From contig NZ_CP039888.1 of the NCBI RefSeq assembly GCF_005221325.1, positions 2,811,501 to 2,875,500 of the forward strand: DNA of 64,000 nt, read 5' to 3'. The DNA comes from Agrobacterium tumefaciens. Lineage in GTDB: Bacteria; Pseudomonadota; Alphaproteobacteria; Rhizobiales; Rhizobiaceae. Below, piece after piece: positions 44,835-53,882 of this stretch (position 1 is the first letter of the stretch; the number at the start of each line of letters is the position of its first letter). The notes below the pieces were generated by a model. The model saw nothing but the letters and a program-made list of their open reading frames with translations, was not told the origin of the DNA and made no database searches. The position numbers and the translations under genes were made by a program.

Positions 44835-46307
44835 TTAGGACGTCTTTTCCATCTCATCGAGCGCGGCGGCCAGACGCTTGTCTTCGCCGTAATAACGTGC
44901 ACGATCCCAGAAATGCGGTTTGCTGATACCGGTGGATACATGCCTGCCGATCAGTCTGCCCTGGGCATCCTCGCCTTCGATCTCGTATCGCATCAGATCC
45001 TGGGTGACGATGACGTCGCCTTCCATGCCGATCACTTCGGTGATCTGCGTTATTCGACGCGAACCGTCGCGCAGGCGGGCCGCCTGAATGACGACATCGA
45101 TCGAGCCTGAGATGATTTCGCGCACGGTCTTGGCCGGCAGCGTGAACCCGCCCATGGCGATCATCGATTCGATACGGCTGAGGCATTCACGCGGTGTATT
45201 GGCGTGCAGCGTTCCCATCGAACCGTCATGGCCGGTGTTCATGGCCTGGAGCAGGTCAAAAACCTCCGGTCCGCGCACTTCGCCGACGACGATGCGCTCA
45301 GGCCGCATGCGAAGGCAGTTCTTGACGAGATCGCGCATGGTGATCTCGCCTTCGCCCTCGATATTCGGCGGACGCGTTTCAAGCCTCACCACATGCGGCT
45401 GCTGAAGCTGCAGTTCAGCGGTGTCTTCACAGGTGATGACGCGTTCATCCCTGTCGATAAAGCTCGTCAGGCAATTGAGGAGCGTGGTCTTGCCCGAGCC
45501 GGTGCCTCCGGAGATGACGACATTGCAACGGACGCGACCGATGATCTTCAGCAATGTTGCGCCTTCGGGCGTGATCGCTCCGAAACGCACGAGCTGGTCG
45601 AGCGTCAGCTTGTCCCTCTTGAATTTTCGGATCGTCAGCGCGGGTCCGTCGATGGCGAGCGGAGGTGCGATGACGTTGACGCGCGATCCATCCGGCAGGC
45701 GCGCGTCGCATATCGGGCTCGATTCATCCACACGCCGACCGACCTGGCTGACGATGCGCTGGCAAATGGAGAGCAACTGCGCATTATCCCGAAAGCGGAT
45801 ATCGGATTCGATGGTCTTGCCGCCGACTTCGATGAAGGTCTGGCCGGAACCATTGACCATGATATCGGCAATGTCGTCGCGCGCGAGAAGCGGCTCCAGC
45901 GGTCCGTAACCCAGGACGTCGTTGCAGATGTCCTCGAGCAGCTCTTCCTGCTCGGCAATCGACATGGCGAAATTTTTGATCGTGATGATATCGTTGACGA
46001 TATCACGAATTTCCTCGCGCGCGCTTTCCGCATCGAGCTTGGCGAGCTGCGAAAGGTCGATCGTATCGATAAGGGCGGAAAACACCTGGCTCTTGGTATT
46101 GTAGTAGTCTTCCGTGCGGGCGCGTTTTTTCTGCACGAGTGGTGCGCCCGTCGTCACCTGACGGGTGACGGGTGATTGGCCGGGCTCGAGCGTGTCAATC
46201 GCAGGAGAGCGAGGCTCAGGCGCTGTCGCCACCTGCATGGATACAGGTGCGACGGGTTCCGGCTTCGTGCTTCTGGCTGGGCCTTCAGGCCCGCGTTTTC
46301 CGAACAT
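44835..46307 (-). CDS. cpaF: Type IVb pilus assembly ATPase CpaF/TadA
   Basis: 490-aa secretion ATPase of the GspE/VirB11 superfamily that powers Flp pilus assembly. After a poorly conserved 60-residue N-terminus, the catalytic part shows Walker [15 protein letters not shown] near residue 275, the Asp box '[16 protein letters not shown]', Walker B-like '[16 protein letters not shown]' and a His box '[13 protein letters not shown]'. It lies between cpaE and tadB in the operon. CtpG is probably its Agrobacterium name. Confidence 0.94.
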   Translation of the reverse strand: MFGKRGPEGPARSTKPEPVAPVSMQVATAPEPRSPAIDTLEPGQSPVTRQVTTGAPLVQKKRARTEDYYNTKSQVFSALIDTIDLSQLAKLDAESAREEIRDIVNDIITIKNFAMSIAEQEELLEDICNDVLGYGPLEPLLARDDIADIMVNGSGQTFIEVGGKTIESDIRFRDNAQLLSICQRIVSQVGRRVDESSPICDARLPDGSRVNVIAPPLAIDGPALTIRKFKRDKLTLDQLVRFGAITPEGATLLKIIGRVRCNVVISGGTGSGKTTLLNCLTSFIDRDERVITCEDTAELQLQQPHVVRLETRPPNIEGEGEITMRDLVKNCLRMRPERIVVGEVRGPEVFDLLQAMNTGHDGSMGTLHANTPRECLSRIESMIAMGGFTLPAKTVREIISGSIDVVIQAARLRDGSRRITQITEVIGMEGDVIVTQDLMRYEIEGEDAQGRLIGRHVSTGISKPHFWDRARYYGEDKRLAAALDEMEKTS

Positions 46308-46340
46308 CGGCGTTTCCGTCTAAGGGCGCAGGCAGAAGAC

Positions 46341-47624
46341 CTACTTGCGCTTGAGAATATTCTTCAGTTTTTCCAGACCGCCGCGCCTGTTCTTGCGCAG
46401 CACGGAGCGGCCTGTGATGGTGTGTGCTATCTGCGAGAAGGTTTCCGCAGTCTGGGATTTTTCATCCATCTCGCTGATCATACGGCCGCTATTGGCGGCA
46501 TTTCCGAACAATTGTGCGTCGAAGGGGATGATCGCGATCGGCTCGATTTCCAATGGCTCGAGGAAATCCGCCGGGGTGATTTCCGGGCGTTTTGGCATGC
46601 CGACCTGATTGAGAACGAGATGCGGTAACTTGTCGTTGGGTCTCAACTTGATAAGCGCGTCGAAAAGGTTCTTCGTGTTGCGCAGATTGGCGAGATCGGG
46701 AACCGCCGTAATGACGACCTCGTCGGCTTCCGCGAGGACTGCCCGGGTCCAGTCGCACCATTGGTGGGGAAGATCGAGAACGGCAATGGGGGCGCTGCGC
46801 TGCAAGACTTCGAGGATCGGCAGAAACGCCTGACGATCGAGGTCATATGTCCTGTCGAGGAGAGACGGTGCCGCGAGAAGCGACAGGTGGTCGGAGCATT
46901 TCGTTAGAAGGCGGTCAAGAAACACCTCGTCCAGCCGTTCCGGTGAAAAGACCGCTTCTGCCATGCCCTGGGCAGGGTCCTGATCGAAATCGATATTGGC
47001 CGTTCCATAGGCAAGATCCATATCCGCCAGAATGGTTTCCGTGGAGAAGAGGCTCGAAATGCCGAAAGCGCAATTATGCGCGAGGGTAGACGAACCCACG
47101 CCGCCCTTGGCGCCGATGAAGGCGATGTTGCGGCCAAGCGGTTCGGCTTCCGGATCGACGAAGATCGCGGCGATCGCACCGAGTAGATCGGCCATGTTGA
47201 CCGGCGCGACGAGATATTCGGAAATACCGTTGCGGATGAGATCGCGATAAAGCGTGATGTCGTTGTGCCGGCCGATAATGATGACGCGGGTGGTGGGATC
47301 GCAAACCTCCGCCAGCGGCGCGAGCTCATCGAGCAGCGAGGCGGTCGCGGTTGCTGTTTCGAGAACGATGAGGTTGGGCGTGGGCGATGCCGAAAACATC
47401 GTGGCCGCCGCGTTGATATCACCCTTCGTCACCCGCAGGGTGACCCTGCTCATGCGCCTGTCGCTCGACAGGGCATCCATGACACCCTGCATATTGTCGC
47501 TGACGCAGAAGGCGTGAATTGAAATGCGGGGCAGGGGCCGCAGGCGATCCATATCCGAAGCGCGCAGCGGTGTTTCGGCTTCTTCGCCGCCGCTTGGCTT
47601 GATATCGTATTCTACAGCGCTCAT
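46341..47624 (-). CDS. cpaE: Pilus localisation ATPase CpaE/TadZ
   Basis: 427-aa protein combining an N-terminal response-regulator-like domain (about residues 35-165, lacking a clear phosphorylation site) with a MinD/ParA-type ATPase. The deviant Walker A is IGAKGGVGSSTLAHN, with serine where most P-loops have lysine-threonine, as is common in TadZ. 'LADMDLAYGTANIDFDQDP' follows. It directs the pilus machine to its cell pole. The longer open frame upstream is rejected; the ATG at 47624 has AGGAAAGACG before it. Confidence 0.92.
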   Translation of the reverse strand: MSAVEYDIKPSGGEEAETPLRASDMDRLRPLPRISIHAFCVSDNMQGVMDALSSDRRMSRVTLRVTKGDINAAATMFSASPTPNLIVLETATATASLLDELAPLAEVCDPTTRVIIIGRHNDITLYRDLIRNGISEYLVAPVNMADLLGAIAAIFVDPEAEPLGRNIAFIGAKGGVGSSTLAHNCAFGISSLFSTETILADMDLAYGTANIDFDQDPAQGMAEAVFSPERLDEVFLDRLLTKCSDHLSLLAAPSLLDRTYDLDRQAFLPILEVLQRSAPIAVLDLPHQWCDWTRAVLAEADEVVITAVPDLANLRNTKNLFDALIKLRPNDKLPHLVLNQVGMPKRPEITPADFLEPLEIEPIAIIPFDAQLFGNAANSGRMISEMDEKSQTAETFSQIAHTITGRSVLRKNRRGGLEKLKNILKRK

Positions 47625-47658
47625 CGTCTTTCCTGCCGTGACAAATGTTGGATCCGCA

Positions 47659-48411
47659 TCAATTCGTCGTCCCTGTCGCAGTCTTGCCGCGATAGGTATC
47701 GATGACGACCGCACGGCGTTCCGCATCAATCGGGCTCATGCCGCGTGGGCCGACCAGATCCATGGGATTGGCGATTTGCGCTGCGAGATTGCTCTGGGAG
47801 GCGCATCCGAAATTGTACCAGTTCTTGTTGGCGAAGGTGTTATCCGAAAGATCCTCGGGCCACTGGCCACATTGCCCGGTCATGGCGGTAACCGCGACAT
47901 AGCTCAGGCGGATCGGTGCGGCGTCGCCATTCGGAGAGGCGGCATAGCGCGTTTCCATGATCTTGCCGGGCGAGACCCCCGCACCGGACAGCGTCGATCG
48001 GATCTGTTTTGCCATCCTTGCTGCCGTCGCCGAATTGGGCGATCCCGAAGGCATCTGAATGTTGATGATGCCCGTCGACATCGACGCATAATTCTGGGCG
48101 AATCCACGGACGTTATCTGCCGTGGCTGTGGTCAACCGGCTGTCGCCAGCCGCAACCGGAATATCAAGCGAATGTTCGGCTTCCGACAGGGTAATCGGGT
48201 GGCGCGTGCGATAGTCGTCGGGAATGGCGTTGGTGGTCATCGGGTCGCGTGCGCAGCCCTGCAGCAGGCCGGCGGCAAGCGCGGCCACGGCAACGAGACC
48301 GGCCCTTCTTCCGGACACGGGGAGGGAAAAGGCGGAAGAGTTTTCCTGCATGACATTTCCTGCCCGGCTCGGGCTCGCTGGGGAGATGGGATTAGGTGCG
48401 CGCGTCGTCAT
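47659..48411 (-). CDS. cpaD: Pilus assembly lipoprotein CpaD
   Basis: 250-aa CpaD-family protein, an outer-membrane lipoprotein needed for pilus secretion. The lipobox LLQGC is followed by 'ARDPMTTNAIPDDYRTRHPITLSEAEHSLDIPV', the CpaD hallmark. The C-terminal part contains 'NFGCASQSNLAAQIANPMDLVGPRG', also typical. The ATG at 48411 overlaps the cpaC stop by four bases. A second ATG at 48351 with AGGAAATGTC upstream gives a more regular lipoprotein signal and may be the true start. Confidence 0.9.
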   Translation of the reverse strand: MTTRAPNPISPASPSRAGNVMQENSSAFSLPVSGRRAGLVAVAALAAGLLQGCARDPMTTNAIPDDYRTRHPITLSEAEHSLDIPVAAGDSRLTTATADNVRGFAQNYASMSTGIINIQMPSGSPNSATAARMAKQIRSTLSGAGVSPGKIMETRYAASPNGDAAPIRLSYVAVTAMTGQCGQWPEDLSDNTFANKNWYNFGCASQSNLAAQIANPMDLVGPRGMSPIDAERRAVVIDTYRGKTATGTTN

Positions 48412-49991
48412 TTGTAGATGAACCCCACTGATCCCTGATAGGGAGCCGCCTGAACCTGGTCCTTGCGGCCATAGACCTTGTTGACGCGGTTCATGAAATA
48501 CATGGCGGCATCGTTTTCCGGATTGAAGTTGTCATCCGGCCGGGCAATCTGGTTGCGGGCAACCGGCCGCACCAGATAGGGCGTCGCGATGATGACAAGC
48601 TCCGTTTCGTTGCGCAGGAAGTCCTTACTGCGGAAAAGCGTACCGAAGATCGGGATTTTGGAAATGCCCGGCAGTCCGGACATGGCCTGCCGGACATTAT
48701 CCTGAACAAGACCCGCAATCACGATCGATCCGCCCGAAGGAAGCTCAACCGTCGTGGAGGTTTCGCGCTTGCGCACTGACATATAGGTCGCCCCCGGGAT
48801 GCCTCGCCCATAATTTCCGCTTGCGAAATTGCCTTCATAGGTGGGCTCGGACACGTTCGTCTCGATCTTGAGACTTATTCTGCCCGGTGAAAGCACCACC
48901 GGCTTGAAGTTCAAGGTAATACCGTAGTCGACCGTTTCCACATCGCGTTTGACGACCGTGGTATTCGTATCCTTGTCGAGCGAAACATCCTGTTGCGCCG
49001 CAATGCGGAAGTCTCCTCCCACATAAAACTTGGCCTGCTCCCCGGAAATTGCCGTCAGGCTCGGTTCCGCTAGGGTGCGCATGACGCCGGCCTGTTCCAT
49101 GGCATTGAGGTAGGAGGCGAATCTGAGAGAACCTGAGCCTATCGCACCACTGGCAATCCGGGATGCACCGTCGATCGCAGCACCAAGATTAGACGGATTT
49201 GCGAATTCGAAACCATTGCCACTCGTCGTGCTGCCAATCGAACCGTTAAAGCCGAGTTGTTTCAGAACCTGTCTGCTGACTTCGGCGACGGTAACCTTCA
49301 GCGTCACCTGATCTTCACCTTCGATCGTCAGCATGTTGACGATCTGCGATACCTGCCGTCGCTCGGCAAAAATCGCGGCATCGCCGCCATTGTTACCGCC
49401 GGTCAGCGATATGTTGCGGGTAGTGGCCTCACCGCCCTTTAGAAAGGCATCGGCAAGCTGGACGGCGCGTGCGGAATCCTGCGGCGTGCGTACCGATCCC
49501 GTCAGAACGATGTTGTCCGAAACGATTTCCACCTTGATGTCGGACTCAGGAATAAAGCGGCGGATATTGGCCTCCAGGCCGGAGATGTCCCGCTCCACTT
49601 CGAGATCGAGGCTGACGATTTCCCGGCCGCCGTCACCAAAAATGAAGATGTTGGTCTGCCCCACCACTTTGCCGAAGAGATAGATGCGTTTCGACGTCCG
49701 GGTCACGGCATCGGCAAGGTTCGGGTCGGCGACAAGAATGTCGTGGGCATCTTCCGGCAGGTCGATGACCAGCGCCTTGTTCAGGCCCAATTTCAGACGC
49801 TTGCGAATGCCTGCACCGCTTTCGGTGATCCGCACGACGCTTGCGCTTTGCGCCTCAGCTTTGCTGGTGCGCAGAAACTGGGGGGAGTATTGGCCGGGAA
49901 CGCCTGAAAAAGCCAGGCAGAATGCGATGCCACCCGCCATTGACGAACGCAGGTGGTGTTTGAAGCGTTTTGTCATGGGCCCCCCGGTCAT
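48408..49991 (-). CDS. cpaC: Pilus secretin CpaC/RcpA
   Basis: 527-aa outer-membrane secretin through which the Flp pilus emerges. A signal-like N-terminus runs to about residue 48. The pilus N-terminal domain spans about 65-135 (KALVIDLPEDAHDILVADPNLADAVTRTSKRIYLFGKVVGQTNIFIF), then a BON-like segment. The secretin core follows from about residue 230, with 'PIFGTLFRSKDFLRNETELVIIATPYLVRP'. The start has AAGGAG about 8 bp upstream and overlaps the cpaB stop by four bases. Confidence 0.94.
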   Translation of the reverse strand: MTGGPMTKRFKHHLRSSMAGGIAFCLAFSGVPGQYSPQFLRTSKAEAQSASVVRITESGAGIRKRLKLGLNKALVIDLPEDAHDILVADPNLADAVTRTSKRIYLFGKVVGQTNIFIFGDGGREIVSLDLEVERDISGLEANIRRFIPESDIKVEIVSDNIVLTGSVRTPQDSARAVQLADAFLKGGEATTRNISLTGGNNGGDAAIFAERRQVSQIVNMLTIEGEDQVTLKVTVAEVSRQVLKQLGFNGSIGSTTSGNGFEFANPSNLGAAIDGASRIASGAIGSGSLRFASYLNAMEQAGVMRTLAEPSLTAISGEQAKFYVGGDFRIAAQQDVSLDKDTNTTVVKRDVETVDYGITLNFKPVVLSPGRISLKIETNVSEPTYEGNFASGNYGRGIPGATYMSVRKRETSTTVELPSGGSIVIAGLVQDNVRQAMSGLPGISKIPIFGTLFRSKDFLRNETELVIIATPYLVRPVARNQIARPDDNFNPENDAAMYFMNRVNKVYGRKDQVQAAPYQGSVGFIYK

Positions 49992-50794
49992 TGTGAGGCT
50001 CCTTGACCGTTCTTCACGATCGAGCCGGATTTGATCACCTGAATTTCCGGCTGCCCGGAATTTCCGCTGAGAAGATGGCCGGCCGAAAGCGTATCGTTTT
50101 CCTGCGCATCCGCGACTGAACGCAAGGCGAGTGTGAGACGGTCCGCCATCTGTTGTGCCACGGTTATGATCTTGGCCTGTTCCGGGGTCAGTTCCAGAGT
50201 GGCGGTGGCGCCGACCACGGCCGATATGCCGTCTTCACCTTCTTTGATCTGCTGGTCGATCGCCAGAACACGAACATTGTTCAAAACATTCTCGGTCAGG
50301 AAATTACCGCTGTCGCCCTTGCGGACCATGATGACATCGACCCGGTCGTTCGGCAGCACGAAGCCACCCGCGCCGGTCGAGACGGAAATCTCGGTCGCGA
50401 CGGCGCGTTTGCCGGCCGGCAAAAGCGAAGACATGATGCGGGTGCTGGAATCAACCACTTTTTCCGGTCGGACCGGCTCCCCTTCGAACAGAGGCAATCG
50501 CACGACCGCGCCCGCAAGTTCGGTGATAGCGTCAGGTCTCTTCGCTTCCGTTATGAAACTATCGACCACATTGCCCTGTGGCCAGGGCGTCCAGCGCACG
50601 GAACTGTCGTTCAGGCGGCTGCCGACGGGCAGATTGACCGAAGAGACAAGAACATTGACCGTCGGTTCTTTCTGGATGATCGTTTCCGCTTTTTCGATGA
50701 CCTGTTTTGCGCCGGAAATCTGCATGGCGACAAGGCCGGCAAGACCGGCGGCCACCAGGGCAACGGAAAGAATGACGATACGCGACGGTTTCAT
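49988..50794 (-). CDS. cpaB: Pilus assembly protein CpaB/RcpC
   Basis: 268-aa protein with one N-terminal membrane anchor (IVILSVALVAAGLAGLVAMQI). An SAF domain starts near residue 48 (VLVSSVNLPVGSRLNDSSVRWTPWP), followed by the RcpC part 'AVATEISVSTGAGGFVLPNDRVDVIMV'. It helps assemble or stabilise the secretin in the periplasm. The ATG at 50794 has AAGGAT upstream; a start 36 bp earlier is unlikely. A CtrA-like site lies about 90 bp upstream, so the operon may have an internal promoter here. Confidence 0.92.
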   Translation of the reverse strand: MKPSRIVILSVALVAAGLAGLVAMQISGAKQVIEKAETIIQKEPTVNVLVSSVNLPVGSRLNDSSVRWTPWPQGNVVDSFITEAKRPDAITELAGAVVRLPLFEGEPVRPEKVVDSSTRIMSSLLPAGKRAVATEISVSTGAGGFVLPNDRVDVIMVRKGDSGNFLTENVLNNVRVLAIDQQIKEGEDGISAVVGATATLELTPEQAKIITVAQQMADRLTLALRSVADAQENDTLSAGHLLSGNSGQPEIQVIKSGSIVKNGQGASQ

Positions 50795-50884
50795 GCTCGA
50801 TCCTTGAGGAGAATCAGATTCTGCTCCCATCAGGATGGCGCGCGATTGGTATAATTATGGTTAATATTGTGCTTGGGTTTGTGG

Positions 50885-50899
50885 TTAACCGATGCTTAA
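50885..50899 (-). promoter_or_regulatory. Candidate CtrA binding site upstream of cpaB
   Basis: A perfect TTAA-N7-TTAA pair (50885-50888 and 50896-50899) lies in the 118-bp gap between cpaA and cpaB. It is the full CtrA consensus and reads GGTTAAGCATCGGTTAACC on the minus strand. Position is right for a promoter of cpaB onward. Confidence 0.55.
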
Positions 50900-50912
50900 C
50901 CCGAAAGGTTAC

Positions 50913-51425
50913 TCAAGAAAGGCTCGCAATGGCGGCTTTTACGAATGGCGTTTCCCCGTAGGTGAGAAGACCAGCGATCGCTATGCCGATACCGTAAGGG
51001 ATTTTTTTTGCCACAAGTAGGGAATCGGGTACCGGTATTCCGGCTGCCATGATTTCGCGGGAGCGTGTTCGCAAAAGAAGGATGCCGATCGTCAGCACGC
51101 CGCCGATAAAGGTCACTCCGAGCAGAAATTCGATGACGGAAATATTGAAGCCATACCAAACCGCTGCGGCGGTCAAAAGCTTCGCATCCCCCCCGCCCAT
51201 GACATTGGCGGCGAAGAGTGCAAAACAGGCGAAAAAGACTGCGGCGCCGGCGGCGAGACTCAGGGCAAAAGTTTGCCAGTCCATGCCTGAAACGGGCGCG
51301 ACGATCATAAACGAAAATAACAGGATGAGCGGGATCCTGTTCGGGATCGTCATGGTGAAGAGGTCGTTCAGCGCGGCGAAGCTGAGACAAAGAGGAAGAA
51401 TGAGGAATATCGCCGCAACTGTCAT
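50913..51425 (-). CDS. cpaA: Prepilin peptidase CpaA/TadV
   Basis: 170-aa A24-family aspartyl peptidase that trims the Flp prepilin at the inner membrane. It has about five hydrophobic segments. The catalytic aspartates are the one in 'SFAALNDLFTMTIPN' near residue 22 and the GxGD-type one in 'NVMGGGDAKLLTAAAVW' near residue 80. It follows flp by 78 bp. The start is the ATG at 51425 with GGTGTGGAA upstream; an extension of 13 codons is open but has no ribosome site. Confidence 0.92.
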   Translation of the reverse strand: MTVAAIFLILPLCLSFAALNDLFTMTIPNRIPLILLFSFMIVAPVSGMDWQTFALSLAAGAAVFFACFALFAANVMGGGDAKLLTAAAVWYGFNISVIEFLLGVTFIGGVLTIGILLLRTRSREIMAAGIPVPDSLLVAKKIPYGIGIAIAGLLTYGETPFVKAAIASLS

Positions 51426-51503
51426 GGTTCCACACCTGTAACTAGAAACTATGTTGCCCCGCAATGACGGGGCAACACGATCAAATCCATTTTGACATGG
51501 AAA

Positions 51504-51689
51504 TTACGGCGTCGGATTCGTTCTTACGTTCATATAGCTGCCCAGGTTCGTGAACTGGGTGCTGAGGCTGGTGCCCAAGGTTCTAGCGCCGCCGATGATG
51601 GCAACGGAAATAAGCGCAGCAATCAGGCCGTATTCGATGGCGGTCGCGCCGGATTCGTCCTTGAGAAAACGAGCGAAAATCTTGGTCAT
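51504..51689 (-). CDS. flp: Flp/Fap-type major pilin
   Basis: 61-aa Flp pilin, the structural subunit of the common pilus (CtpA). The short leader MTKIFARFLKDESG is followed by the cleavage region 'GATAIEYGLIAALISVAIIGG'; peptidase cutting occurs after the glycine and exposes the Glu-Tyr pair typical of Flp pilins. A glycine/serine-rich tail with two asparagines ends the protein. The ATG at 51689 has GGAGAG upstream. Only one flp copy is seen here. Confidence 0.95.
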   Translation of the reverse strand: MTKIFARFLKDESGATAIEYGLIAALISVAIIGGARTLGTSLSTQFTNLGSYMNVRTNPTP

Positions 51690-52105
51690 GAGGTCTCTCC
51701 TAAATCTTGTTTGGTTCAGCACGCCGACAACTGTTCTCCGTTGTTCGGTTGCGTTCAAACTACAGCCGAGCGATTTCCAAGCGCTTAAAAAAAACGATTA
51801 ACTCAAAGTAAACGTCAGGATGAGTTTCTCTTGGTAAATAAAATTAAAAAGTATTTTCTGCATTTTTATATTTTCGGATAAATAAATGTATTTTCAGCCT
51901 TATCACTTTTCTCTTTTTTAGAAGTACCGTTTCACGGAGGCGCACATGTTCATTTTTGAAGCGGATGAAGAGTGATGAAAATATCATCTTGTTACACATG
52001 GCTATCATCCGCGTCGCGGATTCCTGCCATTTAACGCTTCATTCACTAAAACCGCGCATTCTGTGGCGCAATAAACTGTGCGGATAGTGAGCAAGGGCCA
52101 AACGC
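51690..52105. other. AT-rich divergent regulatory region between flp and the orphan secretin-domain gene
   Basis: 416 bp without a recognised gene, with markedly AT-rich sequence at 51780-51930, unlike the rest of the window. It holds a CtrA-like site (51798-51812). It also has an inverted repeat GCGGATGA (51961-51968) with TCATCCGC (52005-52012), and inside it GATGA/TCATC. A nine-codon ORF (MFIFEADEE) at 51946-51975 follows a GGAGG sequence, but it is too short to call a gene. The region probably carries both divergent promoters. Confidence 0.6.
51798..51812 (-). promoter_or_regulatory. CtrA-like site upstream of flp
   Basis: TTAA (51798-51801), seven bases, TAAA (51809-51812) matches TTAA-N7-TTAA at seven of eight positions, about 110 bp upstream of the flp start. 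In Caulobacter, CtrA activates the pilin gene, so the place is meaningful, but the match is imperfect. Confidence 0.4.
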
Positions 52106-52516
52106 GTGTCATCCGGAAAACTGGCGAAAATCATGGTCGGCTTGTCCGTCTTCCTCGGGGCTGCGGCGCAGCCCGTTTTTGCCCAGGACGATATATTGCG
52201 TGTTTCGATGAATCACGCCCGCGTTCTCCGCCTCGACCGTCCCGTGAGCAAGGTTATCGTCGGCAACTCCAAGGTCGCCGATGCCACGGTGGCCGATGCA
52301 ACGACCATCGTTCTAACGGGTCGCAGTTTCGGCACGACCAACCTTGTGCTTCTTGATGCGGAAGGCAATCCGATCGTGGATGAACGCATCCTCGTCTCCA
52401 TCGACGAGGGTAATACGGTTCGCGTGTTCCGTCAGACGGAGCGCACTGTGTTGTCCTGTACGCCGAATTGCGAACAGCATTCGCAAAATAGCGGCGACAA
52501 GGACGCTCAGCCCTGA
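52106..52516 (+). CDS. Orphan pilus/secretin N-terminal-domain periplasmic protein
   Basis: 136-aa protein with signal peptide (MVGLSVFLGAAAQPVFA). It is essentially one secretin N-terminal domain (HARVLRLDRPVSKVIVGNSKVADATVADATTIVLTGRSFGTTNLVLL). This part parallels residues 65-135 of the CpaC encoded in the same locus. The C-terminus has a Cys pair (SCTPNC) suited to a disulfide. The start appears to be GTG at 52106 after AAGGG. It is divergent from flp. It may bind or regulate the secretin; function is inferred. Confidence 0.75.
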   Translation: MSSGKLAKIMVGLSVFLGAAAQPVFAQDDILRVSMNHARVLRLDRPVSKVIVGNSKVADATVADATTIVLTGRSFGTTNLVLLDAEGNPIVDERILVSIDEGNTVRVFRQTERTVLSCTPNCEQHSQNSGDKDAQP

Positions 52517-52609
52517 CAGGGCGCGTCATTGCATCATTCTGACAGGACAGCAGGCCTTCCGTCGGAAACGGAAGCCGCCGTCTTCAGCTTTTCTGAAAAT
52601 GAAAAAGGC

Positions 52610-52664
52610 AAAAAAAGCAACATGCTCCCCGGCGTTTGCCGGTCGGCTATATGTTGCTTTTTTT
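52610..52664. terminator. Double-hairpin bidirectional terminator between the pilus locus and tRNA-Leu
   Basis: AAAAAAAGCAACAT (52610-52623) pairs with ATGTTGCTTTTTTT (52651-52664), and CCGGC/GCCGG (52629-52633, 52638-52642) forms an inner hairpin. Poly-T on each strand suits both the leftward tRNA-Leu transcript and the rightward pilus-domain transcript. Confidence 0.85.
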
Positions 52665-52702
52665 CGGATAAGTATTTGATCTGGCTAAGATCAAAAATGG
52701 AA

Positions 52703-52789
52703 TGGTGCCCAGAAGAGGACTCGAACCTCCACACCCTTTCGAGTACCAGCACCTGAAGCTGGCGCGTCTACCAATTCCGCCATCTGGGC
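52703..52789 (-). tRNA. tRNA-Leu (anticodon CAG)
   Basis: 87-nt type II tRNA with encoded CCA. The acceptor stem GCCCAGA pairs with TCTGGGC. The anticodon loop TTCAGGT inside CCAGC/GCTGG gives anticodon CAG, reading CUG leucine codons. A long variable arm (CTCGAAAGGGTG) and T-loop GGTTCGAGTCC are present. It is followed by a strong terminator 40 bp downstream on the minus strand. Confidence 0.97.
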
Positions 52790-52908
52790 GACGGAGAGCG
52801 ATGTACGAGGGCAGCCGCCCGGTGTCAACAGACTTTTTGAACTTTTATGACGATCATTGATTTTAAAGGGAAAAAACTTAATCCGGGCTGTTGAAACATG
52901 TCGTCGGG

Positions 52909-53214
52909 TCAGGTGTCGAGGCCCTCGTGCTTCGTTCTGTCGACATGACCGAGATCGCGCTCCGGATCGATGATGTCACGGATTCTCTGTTTGAGTTCTT
53001 TTGGACCGGGAAAACCGCCATCGCGCTTGCGTTCCCATATGATCGTTCCATCAACGGTGATCTCGAACAAGCCGCCGGTAGAAGGAACGAGACTGACTTC
53101 GCCGATATCGGAAGCGAAGGTTTGCAGGATTTCCTGCGCCATCCAGCCTGCGCGAAGCAGCCAGTTGCATTGCGTGCAGTAGCGAATGGTTATGCGGGTT
53201 TTGGTCTCGGACAT
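52909..53214 (-). CDS. SelT/SelW/SelH-family (Rdx) redox protein
   Basis: 101-aa thioredoxin-like small protein. The redox motif is CTQC near residues 13-16 (RITIRYCTQCNWLLRAGWMAQE); in selenoprotein relatives the second Cys is selenocysteine. The middle 'LVPSTGGLFEITVDGTIIWERKRDGGFPGPKELKQRIRDII' is the family's most conserved stretch. It is a single gene between the tRNA and doxX. The redox partner is unknown. Confidence 0.88.
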   Translation of the reverse strand: MSETKTRITIRYCTQCNWLLRAGWMAQEILQTFASDIGEVSLVPSTGGLFEITVDGTIIWERKRDGGFPGPKELKQRIRDIIDPERDLGHVDRTKHEGLDT

Positions 53215-53351
53215 CCCTAAGTCTCCTTCAGCGCAATAATGCTCACGATAATGTCAACTTTAATACTCATGTTTTTACCGGGCGCATGCTTGTTCTTATC
53301 ATGTGGCTTTGCGAACAGAGAAGCTGTCGAAGGCTGAAACGTGGAGATCCT

Positions 53352-53801
53352 ATGGCCCAGTTCGAGAATAATCGTCAGCGTCTTTTCGTTCCAGCGGTCG
53401 CGCCGCTTTATAATTCGACCCATGATCTGGTGGAGACCGTGCTGCGCGTCGCGGCCGGGCTGCTTCTCGTTACCCACGGGTTTGGCAAGATCGCCAATCC
53501 TTTCGGCGCTGTCGGCATGGTGGAGAGCCTGGGTTTTTACCCCGGCGTTTTCTGGTCGCCGCTGCTTGCTGCCACGGAATTTTTCGGCGGCATTCTGGTT
53601 GCGATCGGCCTGTTCACGCGGCCCGCATCTTTCGCGGCGATGATCGTCCTGTTGGTCACGGTCTATTTTCACGGCATCGTAAAGGCGGAAGGTCTGGGCG
53701 GCGCGGAAAAATCGATTCTCTGGGCTGCGATTTTCCTGTTCTTCGCCGTGCGCGGCGGCAACCGGCATTCGGTGGATGCCAGGCTGGCGCGTGAATTCTG
53801 A
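53352..53801 (+). CDS. DoxX-family membrane protein
   Basis: 149-aa protein with four hydrophobic segments in the DoxX arrangement: 'ETVLRVAAGLLLVTHGFGKI', 'GVFWSPLLAATEFFGGILVAIGLFTRPASFAAMIVLLVTVYF', and 'SILWAAIFLFFAVRGG'. DoxX-like proteins are linked to thiol/redox stress or quinone reactions, with no firm role. The ATG at 53352 follows GGAGATCC; the extra 22 upstream codons are probably untranslated. Confidence 0.82.
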   Translation: MAQFENNRQRLFVPAVAPLYNSTHDLVETVLRVAAGLLLVTHGFGKIANPFGAVGMVESLGFYPGVFWSPLLAATEFFGGILVAIGLFTRPASFAAMIVLLVTVYFHGIVKAEGLGGAEKSILWAAIFLFFAVRGGNRHSVDARLAREF

Positions 53802-53882
53802 GGCTTAGAGGGCCAGACGGTTCGCTATCGCCTTGAGAACGATTCGCGCTCTTGAAAATAGCTTTTGCCCGTGGTGAAGCTG

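Noticed and set aside
51946..51975. Nine-codon ORF after GGAGG upstream of flp
   Set aside because: Too short for any composition or conservation argument from one sequence; noted only within the regulatory region.
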